From a virus: 25,888 nt of DNA. Location: positions 1-25,888 of the IMG/VR virus record IMGVR_UViG_3300042731_000290, one strand, 5' to 3'. Every line of letters starts with the position of its first letter. Position 1 is the first letter of the stretch. Below, piece by piece: positions 1-7,899 of this stretch. The notes below the pieces were generated by a model, which was not told the DNA's origin, made no database searches, and worked only from the letters and a program-made list of their open reading frames with translations. Both the position numbers and the translations under genes were made by a program.

Positions 1-400
1 TCTTAACGATCTCCATAAACTCACCACCCTCTGCAGAGATACCGACGGCAGCGGTTAACAGACGCTCAATAGCACAACCATTCGCTTTCAGTGCAGCAAC
101 ACGAGCGATGAACTGTGCATTATCCTTAGAGGGGGCACTAGTAACCTGATCAACGAACTCAATATAACGGTCGCCACGGGGAGCAGTGCTAGGAGTTACG
201 ACGACATTGGGAGCAACGGGTTCTGGTTGTTGAGGAACAGCACCCTGTTGACTAGTAGGATCTTCAGGATTGTCCCGCCATGCGTTCACAACCTCAGCAT
301 CACCAGGTTCTGCTTCCCAAAACTCTTTAGGACGGTTAGGACGACGAGGGGGAATAGGTTGAGGCACCTCATTATTGAGGGCATTCGTATTCATTGGCAT
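1..400 (-). CDS. Hypothetical protein, partial (N-terminal 133 residues; runs off the left edge)
   Basis: An open frame begins with ATG at 400, two bases after the TAG stop of the upstream gene, and is still open at base 1. A second in-frame ATG at 394 is an equally possible start. The first 60 or so residues are rich in proline and glutamine (runs such as PQPIPPRRPNRPKEFW and VPQQPEPVAPNV) and look disordered. The part from about residue 75, beginning RGDRYIEFVDQVTSAP, looks folded and helical and is cut by the window edge. I do not recognise the family. It is the last visible gene of the gp43-uvsX-gp41 group, so it is probably co-transcribed with replication genes. Coding is supported by tight packing and by a long open frame without stops. 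Confidence 0.75.
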   Translation of the reverse strand, partial: MPMNTNALNNEVPQPIPPRRPNRPKEFWEAEPGDAEVVNAWRDNPEDPTSQQGAVPQQPEPVAPNVVVTPSTAPRGDRYIEFVDQVTSAPSKDNAQFIARVAALKANGCAIERLLTAAVGISAEGGEFMEIVK

Positions 401-402
401 GA

Positions 403-1269
403 CTAATCACAAATAATTTTTGTTTTCTTTGGATGGAAGTTGTGGATTTTGTCTAGTTGGAAAAACTCCCAAGCGTATGACACATCTTCCAAATGGTTGT
501 CTTCAAAATCTAGATCTTCTGGATATGCACCGAGGAACCCAGCAATGGTTACTCTATCATGTCCAGTGAACCAATGAGGTTCCATGTATGGATTGTGAAG
601 ATAGTGAGTTGGATATGCTACAAGACTATTATAGTCTATGTTGACGATTTCTTCAAGCTTATACTGCTCAAAATCTTTGATCTGGAACCAAGTATTACCA
701 CGAGCATCCTTGGTGCCGAGGATATAATCGTTAAGTTTTTCGACCGCAGAGTCGTCATTAAAACTAAAATCTAATTTAGATTTTTTACCATCGAAAGACC
801 AAAACCCAGTTTGTACCAGATGCTGTCTCTCCTTTGTAAGACCGATATTGAATGCAATCTGAGGAGCTTTTACAAAATCTCCACCAGGAACATCTGTATG
901 AGGAAATGCAGAGAGAAGATTATCTAATGGCATGTCACCATTAAAACAATTACCATTAATAGAGTGAAGTTTTAATGCCTTCACACCAAGAAGAGACTGG
1001 AACGGTGCCAAGATTGGTGCAGCAAACCAATCCATTACCTCCTCGTGAAAATATAATGACTTACCTGGTCTAATAAGTTCTTCAGCCATTACTTCATTTG
1101 TACCATTCTCCCACCAATGACCCTTACTAAAGAACTCAGTAATTGCATCAGGATTAGTAAAGAAGTCTCTAGCAATTAATACAGGGATATCCCCAAGGTA
1201 TTTAAACTCTACCTTGAGAGGATTTATCTCACAGATATCCTGCCAGTCGTTGTTACTGTTTCGTATCAT
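403..1269 (-). CDS. DUF6445-like / putative 2-oxoglutarate-Fe(II) oxygenase-fold protein
   Basis: This 288-residue protein has the residue layout of a 2OG-Fe(II) dioxygenase. An HxD pair (H124-T-D126, in PHTDVPGGD) is followed about 100 residues later by histidines in YPTHYLHNPY (H222, H225) and an arginine in DRVTIAGFLG (R239) that could bind the 2-oxoglutarate carboxylate. The overall sequence resembles the DUF6445 family as I recall it; this is recognition, not a search. The substrate is unknown. Its ATG shares one base with the gp41 stop (TAATG), so it is probably translated by coupling to the helicase gene. Cyanomyoviruses often carry several such oxygenases, and a second, unrelated-looking one lies at 11803-12324. 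Iron binding is inference; the coding call is firm. Confidence 0.85.
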   Translation of the reverse strand: MIRNSNNDWQDICEINPLKVEFKYLGDIPVLIARDFFTNPDAITEFFSKGHWWENGTNEVMAEELIRPGKSLYFHEEVMDWFAAPILAPFQSLLGVKALKLHSINGNCFNGDMPLDNLLSAFPHTDVPGGDFVKAPQIAFNIGLTKERQHLVQTGFWSFDGKKSKLDFSFNDDSAVEKLNDYILGTKDARGNTWFQIKDFEQYKLEEIVNIDYNSLVAYPTHYLHNPYMEPHWFTGHDRVTIAGFLGAYPEDLDFEDNHLEDVSYAWEFFQLDKIHNFHPKKTKIICD

Positions 1270-2648
1270 TAGAAATTCAACTTTGCAAACTTGTTCTTCA
1301 TACCATTAGTAGAAGGAGGTTCATACTCTTCTTCCTGCCCACTGTCTAGAAGATCTCCACCCTGGGACTGCTCACAATCATACAGTCTCATTTTAGAACG
1401 GTCAATTCCAACTACAAATCTCTTATTAACTGATAGATCGTTGTAACGATTCTTCAGTTGCTTCACCATAATTTGTCCCAGTTCTTCGAGCTCTTCAGTA
1501 GAAATAAGGGCAAACATAAGATCAGCAGTAGCAGGGAGACCAAAGGACTCAGAGGTATCAGTAAGCTCAACATCAGAGCTACCATAACCAGAACGAGTGG
1601 TCTGCGTGGCAGAAACGATAGGGACTCCTGCTTCAACAGCCAACCCTCTAAGCTCCTCAGCAATAGCTTTGATATAGCTATATGAATTGACATTACCGTT
1701 GCCGCGATATCGTGAGGAAGCGCATATATTAAGGTAATCAATGAAAATAATATCAGGTCTAAATGACTTCTTAAGTGCAAGCTCATTAAGAAGTGCTTTA
1801 AAATGTCCACTGTGGGCACTCGCAGTAGGATACTCTTTAATAATTAGCTGACCTTGAGTCTTTTGTGAGAGTTTCGTAACCTTATTCTCGAACATTACCT
1901 TAGGCAGTTCAGCAATGTCTTTGATATTTACATTGAGGAGGTTCGCGTCAATCCGTTCAGCAATTCTGACCTCCGCCATCTCAAGAGTGATGTAGAGAAC
2001 ATTCTTCCCCTGCAAGAGGACGGAGCTAGCCATGTGGCACATGAATAGAGACTTGCCGACACCTGTACCAGCAAGAGCGACATTGAGAGTCTTATTAGGG
2101 AGACCACCCTTTGTGATCTTGTTAAAGAATTCAAGGTCGAATGGGATCTTATCTTCTTGCTTGTGATAGGACTCATAGCGTTGTTCGTAGTCTTCTAGGT
2201 AGTCGTGCCCAACATGGTTGTCAAAGCAAACCGACAGAGCATCGCTGAGGATACTCGGGATTGCATCTCTGCCCTTCTTCTCATCCTTGCCGTCGGCAAT
2301 ACGAATGGATTCCATGAGCGCAAGATATATAGCACGATCCCTGCACCACTTTTCTGTAGCATCGAATAACCAATCGTTGTTGATGTCATCATCGATCAAC
2401 AGCGGGAGGATTGCTCTAATGTCTTTAAACTCTTGTTCAGTAAGATCTTCTCTATTTGAAATCTCAATCTGTAGAATCTCAGGAGTGGGAAGTTTATCGT
2501 ACTGGGAGATAAAGTCAATAATCTCTTCGCAGATAACCTTCTCCGTTCTCAGTTCAAAGTATTCAAGGTTAATGAATGGGACAACTTTTCTAGCGTAGTC
2601 TTCATTATAAACAAGATTCTTGAGGACTGTGATCTCAATTTTTTCCAT
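1269..2648 (-). CDS. 41: Replicative DNA helicase gp41 (DnaB-like)
   Basis: At 459 residues it is close to T4 gp41 (475). It is the hexameric 5'-3' helicase that unwinds the replication fork and works with the primase. The C-terminal RecA-fold domain carries Walker A AGTGVGKS (193-200), a Walker B strand ending IFIDY (301-305) and a Q-rich SATQTTRSG stretch typical of DnaB-type motor loops. The N-terminal 150 residues are the helical domain. The ATG lies 14 bases inside the 3' end of uvsX, so the two genes are translated in series. The order gp43, uvsX, gp41 is the usual one in T4-like cyanophages. No primase gp61 or loader gp59 gene is in the window. Confidence 0.96.
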   Translation of the reverse strand: MEKIEITVLKNLVYNEDYARKVVPFINLEYFELRTEKVICEEIIDFISQYDKLPTPEILQIEISNREDLTEQEFKDIRAILPLLIDDDINNDWLFDATEKWCRDRAIYLALMESIRIADGKDEKKGRDAIPSILSDALSVCFDNHVGHDYLEDYEQRYESYHKQEDKIPFDLEFFNKITKGGLPNKTLNVALAGTGVGKSLFMCHMASSVLLQGKNVLYITLEMAEVRIAERIDANLLNVNIKDIAELPKVMFENKVTKLSQKTQGQLIIKEYPTASAHSGHFKALLNELALKKSFRPDIIFIDYLNICASSRYRGNGNVNSYSYIKAIAEELRGLAVEAGVPIVSATQTTRSGYGSSDVELTDTSESFGLPATADLMFALISTEELEELGQIMVKQLKNRYNDLSVNKRFVVGIDRSKMRLYDCEQSQGGDLLDSGQEEEYEPPSTNGMKNKFAKLNF

Positions 2649-3642
2649 AACTAAATTCTTTCACGGCAATTTTATCAAGTTCAATCATCACATCATCCGT
2701 GAAGTATTTCTCAGGATTCTTATAGATCTCTTTAGCGTAAACTTTCTTGCCGTTAATCTCGTAGCGACCTGCTACATTCTTCCAAAGTCCACCGATCTCA
2801 CCGAGTTCAAGAAGACCAAAATATCTATCAAGACCACGCTCATCGTAATAAAGACGCACTGTAACTTCATTATTCTCTTTACTCAGACGCGACTTAGCAG
2901 TCTTAGCTTTGATAAGATTGCCGACCACTTCTGTTCCATCCTTCTCTTTTTTCTTGCTGAGATAGATGATTGTAGACGCTGCATACTTGAGGCCACTGCC
3001 TCCTCCCATTTCTTTGGTAGGTACATAAGATCCGATGACATCGTAGGTGTGGTTGGTAACAATCATTGGAATGTTTGCCTGCCCCAGTTTCAGGGTGAGC
3101 ATACGGAACGCACCTTTTACAAGTTGGGATTTAGTCATATCCCGAACCTGCTTGTCGTTGAGAGCGTCGGTAATCTCTTTCTCAGTCGAAAGCATCCCCA
3201 GTGAGTCTAGCACAAACATACAAGGTCTGCGCTCCTCTTCAGGTTTTTTTAAGTATATATCGACTGCCTTCAGTGCTTTGCTACGAAAGTCTTCAATTGT
3301 TACAACATTCAGAACAACTACCCGATCAAGATCGATGTCCCGATCTGCGAGGAGAGTCTTTGTAACAGCGGCTTCAGTGTCAAAATATAGACAATAACCA
3401 TCGGGATTAGTATCCAAGAAATTTTTGACGACAGCGAGGCTGAAGAAAGTTTTGCCAGTAGAAGACTCGCCAGCAATGGCAGTAATCTTATTCCCAGATA
3501 CACCACCAAAAATACTACCTGAACACAGTCCGTTAAAAATGTACGAACCTGTGTCAACATATGTCTCAGTCTCGTCAATATCCCGTGCGAGTTGTGTGTA
3601 CTCATCGCCAATCTCTTTTACGATGTCTTTTAGAAAGTCCAT
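2635..3642 (-). CDS. uvsX: UvsX RecA-like recombinase
   Basis: This 335-residue strand-exchange protein forms filaments on single-stranded DNA and starts recombination-dependent replication and repair. Walker A is GESSTGKT (58-65), followed by the strand YCLYFDTEAAV with the catalytic glutamate region, a Walker B strand CMFVLDSLGML, and the loop region around VTNHTYDVIGSY and KEMGGGSGLKYAAS that matches the DNA-binding L2 part of UvsX. It is shorter than T4 UvsX (391), as in other cyanophage versions. Partners in this window are UvsY (mediator), UvsW and gp41. A TATAAT box at 3664-3669 lies 21 bases before its ATG, so it can be transcribed separately from gp43. Confidence 0.96.
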   Translation of the reverse strand: MDFLKDIVKEIGDEYTQLARDIDETETYVDTGSYIFNGLCSGSIFGGVSGNKITAIAGESSTGKTFFSLAVVKNFLDTNPDGYCLYFDTEAAVTKTLLADRDIDLDRVVVLNVVTIEDFRSKALKAVDIYLKKPEEERRPCMFVLDSLGMLSTEKEITDALNDKQVRDMTKSQLVKGAFRMLTLKLGQANIPMIVTNHTYDVIGSYVPTKEMGGGSGLKYAASTIIYLSKKKEKDGTEVVGNLIKAKTAKSRLSKENNEVTVRLYYDERGLDRYFGLLELGEIGGLWKNVAGRYEINGKKVYAKEIYKNPEKYFTDDVMIELDKIAVKEFSYGKN

Positions 3643-3663
3643 GAAGTTACCAGTAGTGACAAT

Positions 3664-3669
3664 ATTATA
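3664..3669 (-). promoter_or_regulatory. Candidate promoter -10 box (TATAAT) for uvsX
   Basis: A perfect TATAAT on the minus strand lies just after the gp43 stop and 21 bases upstream of the uvsX ATG. No TTGACA-like -35 is found at 16-18 bases upstream (the sequence there is GGAGAA). The same spacing between TATAAT and ATG is seen before other genes in the window (6792, 15395, 17578, 21595), which supports a real promoter, perhaps of the middle class. Cyanophage activators that would replace T4 MotA are not known to me. Confidence 0.55.
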
Positions 3670-3672
3670 GCA

Positions 3673-6168
3673 TCACACGAAGAAATTCTCCAGTGTATTT
3701 GCCTTTTCGATACTCCATCCAACCGATTCAATGATGATCTTCATCGGTTCTAGGAATGCCTTTTCAAACTGCAGATCATAGTCCACATATTTAGTTATAC
3801 CAAGTTCTTTTGGGAAGTCTTGTATGAAGGATATTACATTCTCATGGAACTTATTAGGTTTCTTGAGATAGCAGAACTTGATCTTCTCTCCGTTCTGAAT
3901 AAGAGAATACTTATTCATAAGACCATACTCTTTGATGTAGTGATTAAAGAGTAATGCACCACGACAATGAATCGGTGTGCCCTTTACATAGATGTCTGCA
4001 TGTGATTTGTACTTAACAACATCACTTACTGACCGTGGGAAAGAGATCTGCTCTGGTGGCAGAGTTTTAAACTTCTTACGAGAGTCTTCAATAAAGTCGA
4101 TGAGGTCATCCTCTGTCTGACTCATCATGATCTTGAGGGCAGACTTAATCATCTCCCTACAAGGGGCAGGTGTTGACGACTTTACTGCCTCAATACCCAT
4201 CATTTTCAGTTTGGGTTCATTATATTGAACACCCTCACTGTTCCATACATTTAGAATATATCTCTTCTTAGCAGTCCAGATACCGCGCTCGGCGATATTC
4301 TCCCGCTTCATTTGCATCTTTTGATCATACGCCGAAACATACGCTGCCAGATCTTGATATGATGATTCGATAAAAGGTTCCAGTTTCTCCTGGCAGATCT
4401 TGTCAAGTACGCCCACAATTGCTGTTTTATCATTAGACTTATTACTAAAAAATTTAGTAACAAGAGGTCCAAGATTAAGATAGATTGAGTCGGTATCGCT
4501 AGCGATGACATAATCTTCGCCTTCCGTCTGCAAAAGTCTATTTAGATATTCGTTCATTTTGTTCTCGATCCAGCGAATCGAGACCTGACCAGACAAAGTG
4601 ATCGCTTCAGCGTTTGCTAGTTTGTAATACCTGAAGTATTGATTACCAATAGCACCATAAGCAGAGTTAAGAGAAATCTTTTTCGCCATTTGAATGTTGT
4701 TACATCTGGCGATCTCTTTTTCAAGTGCAACAGTAGGAGTCTTCTCGTACTCCTGCTTTGCGGCAAGCATCTTTTTCTTAAAGATAACACGGTCGCCATA
4801 CATCTTCTCCATCAATTCTGGCAAAAACCCACGCTTGTCCTTACGATACATTGCACCGTTAGCACAGACAGCGTAGTCCTTGTACATCTCAAAACTTATT
4901 TGCTCACCAAGTATCTTATCAACGCTGGCTGTGGGATGCCTCTCATCGAGAATTGTCTCTGGTGAGATATTGTACTGCATAATAAGGTGAGGGTACAGGC
5001 TATTAAGGTCAAAGCTGACCACCCAATCATATACCCCAGGAACTGGTTCCTTAACATACGCGCCCGCATACTTTTCATCCTTATCAGACTTTTCCTTAGG
5101 AGGAATAACAATGTTTTTCTTTTTCAGGTAGTTGTAGATGATGGCATCCCACATCCGTACCTGATAGAAAACATCATTATAGTTCACCTTGGCTTCATAT
5201 GCCATAGTCAGAGCGAGCTCGATCAACTTCATCTTACCTTCAAGACGGTCTACGAGCTCCACATCGATGATGTTGTATTCTACGAACTTCTTCCACCCAT
5301 TTGTGTAGAAATCTTGGAAGGTGTCAAACTCAGAGTGATCAAGTTTCTGCTGACCCAGTTCTACACTGGCGATATGGTCTAGACGATAAGATTCTTGGTT
5401 TGTATAAGTAAATTTCTTGTACAGATCAAGGTAATCTAGTTGTGTAACACCACCAATATCATAGAAAACTTGCTTACGACCCTTAATAAAGACCTCTTTT
5501 TGAGTCACAAGACCCCATGGAGACAGTCTCTTGGCAAGTTTTTCTCCTAGAACACGGTCCAAACGCTTGGCGATGAACGGCATGTCGAACAGTTGGATGT
5601 TCCATCCAGTAATGATGTCTGGAGTATGGTCGATCCACCAGGTAATGAATGCATTCAGCAGATCACGCTCATTATTGAACTGGAGATACCTTAGGTTGTC
5701 TTTGTGGACCTTGAAAGGACCCTGACCCCAGGTAATAATCTCCTTCGTAGCACTATCTTGGATAGTAATGAGCAGGATTTCCTGGTCAGCAGACTCGACA
5801 TCGGGAAATCCATTCTCAGAACGAGTCTCGATGTCGATTGTATACAGGCGAATCTTACCAATATCAAACTTAATCTCGTCCTGAGGGTACTTATCAGAAA
5901 TATACTGATAGATAAACCGCTCATTGCCGTAGATCTTGAAGTTCTCTACGCTTTCATACTTTTTGATGAACTCTCTAGACTCTCGAACAGATCCAGGGCG
6001 AATTGCTTCAACATACTCGCCTTCCAAAGTCCTATAGTTAGTAGGTTTGCCCGAAGGAACGAACAAAGTGGGCGAATATTTCTCACGGAACTGAAAATAC
6101 TCACCACGATCATAGCCACGAACGAGGAAACTATCCCCGATCATTTGCACATTAGTATAGAACTTCAT
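3673..6168 (-). CDS. 43: DNA polymerase gp43 (family B, with 3'-5' exonuclease)
   Basis: At 831 residues it is a little shorter than T4 gp43 (898), and all catalytic motifs are visible. The proofreading domain has Exo I TIDIE (D112, E114), Exo II NIQLFD (190-195) and Exo III YNIID (Y298, D302). The polymerase domain has motif A DLNSLYP (387-393), motif B KKISLNSAYG (497-505) and motif C DTDS (558-561), followed by KKRYILNVW. The extreme C-terminus, ANTLENFFV, looks like a clamp-binding tail that would contact gp45. The polymerase appears complete, with no intein, intron or split. The gene starts 6 bases after the stop of the upstream small gene and ends just before the uvsX promoter. Confidence 0.98.
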   Translation of the reverse strand: MKFYTNVQMIGDSFLVRGYDRGEYFQFREKYSPTLFVPSGKPTNYRTLEGEYVEAIRPGSVRESREFIKKYESVENFKIYGNERFIYQYISDKYPQDEIKFDIGKIRLYTIDIETRSENGFPDVESADQEILLITIQDSATKEIITWGQGPFKVHKDNLRYLQFNNERDLLNAFITWWIDHTPDIITGWNIQLFDMPFIAKRLDRVLGEKLAKRLSPWGLVTQKEVFIKGRKQVFYDIGGVTQLDYLDLYKKFTYTNQESYRLDHIASVELGQQKLDHSEFDTFQDFYTNGWKKFVEYNIIDVELVDRLEGKMKLIELALTMAYEAKVNYNDVFYQVRMWDAIIYNYLKKKNIVIPPKEKSDKDEKYAGAYVKEPVPGVYDWVVSFDLNSLYPHLIMQYNISPETILDERHPTASVDKILGEQISFEMYKDYAVCANGAMYRKDKRGFLPELMEKMYGDRVIFKKKMLAAKQEYEKTPTVALEKEIARCNNIQMAKKISLNSAYGAIGNQYFRYYKLANAEAITLSGQVSIRWIENKMNEYLNRLLQTEGEDYVIASDTDSIYLNLGPLVTKFFSNKSNDKTAIVGVLDKICQEKLEPFIESSYQDLAAYVSAYDQKMQMKRENIAERGIWTAKKRYILNVWNSEGVQYNEPKLKMMGIEAVKSSTPAPCREMIKSALKIMMSQTEDDLIDFIEDSRKKFKTLPPEQISFPRSVSDVVKYKSHADIYVKGTPIHCRGALLFNHYIKEYGLMNKYSLIQNGEKIKFCYLKKPNKFHENVISFIQDFPKELGITKYVDYDLQFEKAFLEPMKIIIESVGWSIEKANTLENFFV

Positions 6169-6174
6169 TAAGAA

Positions 6175-6468
6175 TCAGTTTTTGGCAATCAATTCATTGT
6201 ATGCTTCCAGGATTTCAATCTCTGGATCGACCAATGTCAGTATAGCATCAGAAGAGATACGACACTGGTTCTGAGAGGTCAGATGTTTACCTGGCCACCT
6301 GCGAACACGCTTTGTCCAATCCTTAGTATCGTCTTCTGGATGGAAAAACTCAACAGGATCAGTCAATTCGCAATCAGGTTCACCAAGTTCTGCATTAACT
6401 TCTCTAATTTTGGTGATTAAAACCTTGTAATCGTTCTTAAATACAAGGATTTTGACTACTGAACTCAT
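6175..6468 (-). CDS. Small conserved phage protein, possible Sm-like (LSm) fold, copy 1
   Basis: This 97-residue protein begins SSVVKILVFKNDYKVLITKI and ends CRISSDAILTLVDPEIEILEAYNEL. The second part lines up by eye with the ends of the proteins at 6465-6770 (YLINPATVVTIADPIPDLKSMY) and 21696-22124 (FIIKPDKVITMTELPENHEMVEAY), which suggests three diverged relatives. An Sm-like protein of cyanophage origin has been described structurally, and the strand pattern with an Sm2-like end would fit, but I infer this from pattern alone. Here the G of the usual first-motif GxxxxxxI is missing (KNDYKVLI). Its ATG overlaps the stop of the upstream relative as ATGA, so the two are translationally coupled and sit directly before the polymerase gene. 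Confidence 0.8.
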   Translation of the reverse strand: MSSVVKILVFKNDYKVLITKIREVNAELGEPDCELTDPVEFFHPEDDTKDWTKRVRRWPGKHLTSQNQCRISSDAILTLVDPEIEILEAYNELIAKN

Positions 6469-6770
6469 TTGTCAAGGTCTCCGTACATGGATTTTAGGTC
6501 AGGAATCGGGTCTGCAATGGTTACAACAGTCGCAGGATTGATCAGATAGTCTGACTCAGCAACAACATCGATCCAGGTTTGCAAACCAACCTTCTTGACT
6601 GTGGAATTTTGATTACCTGCCTCTTCAGTCAGGGTCATCTCTGGAGTATAGATGACCTCATAAGGTTTTTTGAACAAATATTGATAGTTTTTAGTCTCGG
6701 GATCATGAATCTCTTTGATGTCAGCGATCAACTGAGTGCCATCACTTAGAATTGCAATCTTAATTGACAT
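6465..6770 (-). CDS. Small conserved phage protein, possible Sm-like (LSm) fold, copy 2
   Basis: This 101-residue protein begins MSIKIAILSDGTQLIADIKE, the pattern of an Sm1 motif (hydrophobic strand, then DGT, then strand), and ends with an Sm2-like strand INPATVVTIADP. It is probably a diverged relative of the 97-residue protein just downstream and of the 142-residue protein at 21696-22124. If it is a true Sm/Hfq-like ring protein it would bind RNA, but no RNA-binding residues can be assigned from sequence alone. A TATAAT lies 21 bases before the ATG, and the leader contains AGAAGG, a reasonable ribosome binding site. It is the first gene after the hsp20 terminator, so it heads the transcript leading to gp43. 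Confidence 0.82.
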   Translation of the reverse strand: MSIKIAILSDGTQLIADIKEIHDPETKNYQYLFKKPYEVIYTPEMTLTEEAGNQNSTVKKVGLQTWIDVVAESDYLINPATVVTIADPIPDLKSMYGDLDK

Positions 6771-6791
6771 GATTAGAACTTACCTTCTAGC

Positions 6792-6797
6792 ATTATA
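6792..6797 (-). promoter_or_regulatory. Candidate promoter -10 box (TATAAT) directly after the hsp20 terminator
   Basis: TATAAT on the minus strand, 21 bases upstream of the ATG at 6770 and only 5 bases beyond the T-run of the hsp20 terminator. The region where a -35 box would sit is the terminator stem itself, so no TTGACA is possible. It likely starts the transcript carrying the two Sm-like genes and gp43. Confidence 0.55.
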
Positions 6798-6802
6798 GCA
6801 TG

Positions 6803-6822
6803 AAAAAAGGGCGTTGCCGCCC
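6803..6822 (-). terminator. Rho-independent terminator after hsp20
   Basis: On the minus strand GGGCG-GCAA-CGCCC is followed by TTTTTT: a 5-bp GC-only stem with a GNRA-type tetraloop and a six-base T-run. It begins a few bases after the hsp20 stop. Confidence 0.85.
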
Positions 6823-6829
6823 TCGCTAT

Positions 6830-7270
6830 TTAGAACCAGTCCTTACGCTTGTGCGCTTCTGGAACAATTTTTCCTAGGATCACTGTCAAGAGACCATCCT
6901 CAAAGGTCACATCCCTAACCTCTGTATCATCCGAGAGAGTCCACACCCGCGTAAAGGATCTCTGAGCTAATCCTTTATGCATGTACTCTGTTCCACTCTC
7001 TTTGTCCTCTTTCTGACCCTCCACGAAGAGTTTGCCATCTTGAGTATAGACAAATACTTCTTTCTTCTTAAATCCAGCCAGGGCGACTTCTAGTCTACTC
7101 TCCACGCTGCTGACTTGGATCAGGTTGTAAGGTGGATAATTTGTGGTAGTCTCATGCAACCGATCAAAGATACGGTCAAAATAACCATCCATACCAATAC
7201 TGTTGCGATTTAGTTTCTCCAACAGCTGGTTCATGTTCGCGACATTGTACCGCTCTAGTGCGCTTGTCAT
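6830..7270 (-). CDS. hsp20: Small heat shock protein, Hsp20/alpha-crystallin family
   Basis: This 146-residue protein has the layout of an Hsp20 chaperone: a variable N-terminus (to about 45), then the alpha-crystallin domain from SSVESRLEVALAGFKKKEVFVYT through GKLFVEGQKEDK and AQRSFTRVWTLSDDTEVRDVTFEDGLLTVIL, and a short C-terminal tail ending KRKDWF. The conserved A-x-x-x-n-G-x-L signature is represented by FEDGLLTV. The C-terminal I-x-I assembly motif is not clearly present. Hsp20 genes are a common feature of cyanophage T4-like genomes, where help in capsid assembly or protection of host proteins has been proposed. The leader carries a strong site, AAGGAGA, at good spacing. The gene is a single unit between two terminators. 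Confidence 0.93.
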   Translation of the reverse strand: MTSALERYNVANMNQLLEKLNRNSIGMDGYFDRIFDRLHETTTNYPPYNLIQVSSVESRLEVALAGFKKKEVFVYTQDGKLFVEGQKEDKESGTEYMHKGLAQRSFTRVWTLSDDTEVRDVTFEDGLLTVILGKIVPEAHKRKDWF

Positions 7271-7328
7271 CTGTACTTCTCCTTTTAAAGCGAGATATGA
7301 TTGTGTGGATCCTTACGGCATCCACTAC

Positions 7329-7335
7329 TATTTAA
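7329..7335 (-). promoter_or_regulatory. Weak late-promoter-like element (TTAAATA) before hsp20
   Basis: The minus strand reads TTAAATAG between the regA terminator and the hsp20 start. The T4 late promoter core is TATAAATA, and cyanophage versions tolerate a changed first base, so this is a partial match only. It is the only promoter-like element seen between the terminator and hsp20. Confidence 0.3.
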
Positions 7336-7348
7336 CCATATTAGCATT

Positions 7349-7373
7349 AAAAAGGGGGGTCGGTAAACCCCCC
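7349..7373 (-). terminator. Rho-independent terminator after regA
   Basis: On the minus strand GGGGGG-TTTACCGA-CCCCCC is followed by TTTTT: a 6-bp all-GC stem with an 8-base loop. It lies about 58 bases after the regA stop and separates the clamp-loader/regA transcript from hsp20. Confidence 0.9.
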
Positions 7374-7427
7374 TAACGGTAGCGTGTTTTCCGTATGTAG
7401 CGTGTCGCGCACGAAAAGGCGACGAAC

Positions 7428-7435
7428 TATTTATG
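7428..7435 (-). promoter_or_regulatory. Late-promoter-like element (CATAAATA) at the regA stop codon
   Basis: The minus strand reads CATAAATA, a 7/8 match to the T4 late promoter TATAAATA and a full match to the relaxed NATAAATA form reported for cyanophages. It contains the TAA stop of regA. A transcript started here would run directly into the terminator at 7349-7373 and be about 70 bases long, unless it reads through into hsp20. Confidence 0.4.
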
Positions 7436-7868
7436 CACTTTCTCCTTCAGTTTTCTTACGGCCAATATTATACTTAGTCTCAAGAATCCAATCCCCCTTA
7501 TCTTTATAAGACAGGACTTTGATTTGGTTCAGAGGAGCGATATCAAGAATCTGATCAACATCAATGATCTTAATCAGTCCCCAATCAGCAAGCAACTGAG
7601 CGATTCTGTTACGGCGCTGGACATCATTGACTGTCAGGTTTGCTCTCTTACCATCCAGAGCAAAGAGTTCTTTAAAGTGTACGATAAAATATCTACCTTG
7701 CTTATGCAGGATGTGGCAAGACTGATACAGTTTCTTTTCCTTACGGGATGCGACTCCGATCCTCGTAAGTGTTTCTCGGACTTTCAGAAAATCATCTGGT
7801 TCACTCAGTGCAACTTCTACCATTTGATCGGCAGACCAGTTCACCGTGGGTTCAACAACGACGCTCAT
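7431..7868 (-). CDS. regA: RegA translational repressor
   Basis: This 145-residue protein is clearly T4 RegA (122 residues) with an extra N-terminal stretch. The matching core runs from VEVALSEPDDFLKVRETLTR through KKLYQSCHILHKQGRYFIVH and RRNRIAQLLADWGLIKI, and the C-terminus ends in a TKYNIG motif like the T4 end PKYTIG plus eight more residues. RegA binds the ribosome-binding region of many early phage mRNAs and blocks their translation, including its own and those of clamp and clamp-loader genes. Its placement after gp62 follows T4. Its own start has no strong Shine-Dalgarno sequence; the AT-rich leader (AAATAATAAAAAC upstream) is the kind of target RegA binds. The terminator at 7349 ends its transcript. 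Confidence 0.96.
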   Translation of the reverse strand: MSVVVEPTVNWSADQMVEVALSEPDDFLKVRETLTRIGVASRKEKKLYQSCHILHKQGRYFIVHFKELFALDGKRANLTVNDVQRRNRIAQLLADWGLIKIIDVDQILDIAPLNQIKVLSYKDKGDWILETKYNIGRKKTEGESA

Positions 7869-7891
7869 CTCAATTACGCAAAATGTTTTTA

Positions 7892-7899
7892 TTATTTAG
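7892..7899 (-). promoter_or_regulatory. Late-promoter-like element (CTAAATAA) before regA
   Basis: The minus strand reads CTAAATAA about 25 bases before the regA ATG, overlapping the TAA stop of the upstream gene. It matches six of the eight bases of the T4 late core TATAAATA. The match is partial and the region is AT-rich, so chance is possible. Confidence 0.3.

Noticed and set aside
2620-3204. A 194-codon open frame on the plus strand
   Set aside because: It lies fully over uvsX and the end of gp41, which have complete catalytic motifs; its translation is low in complexity and has no recognisable domain. All such plus-strand frames in the window are shadows.
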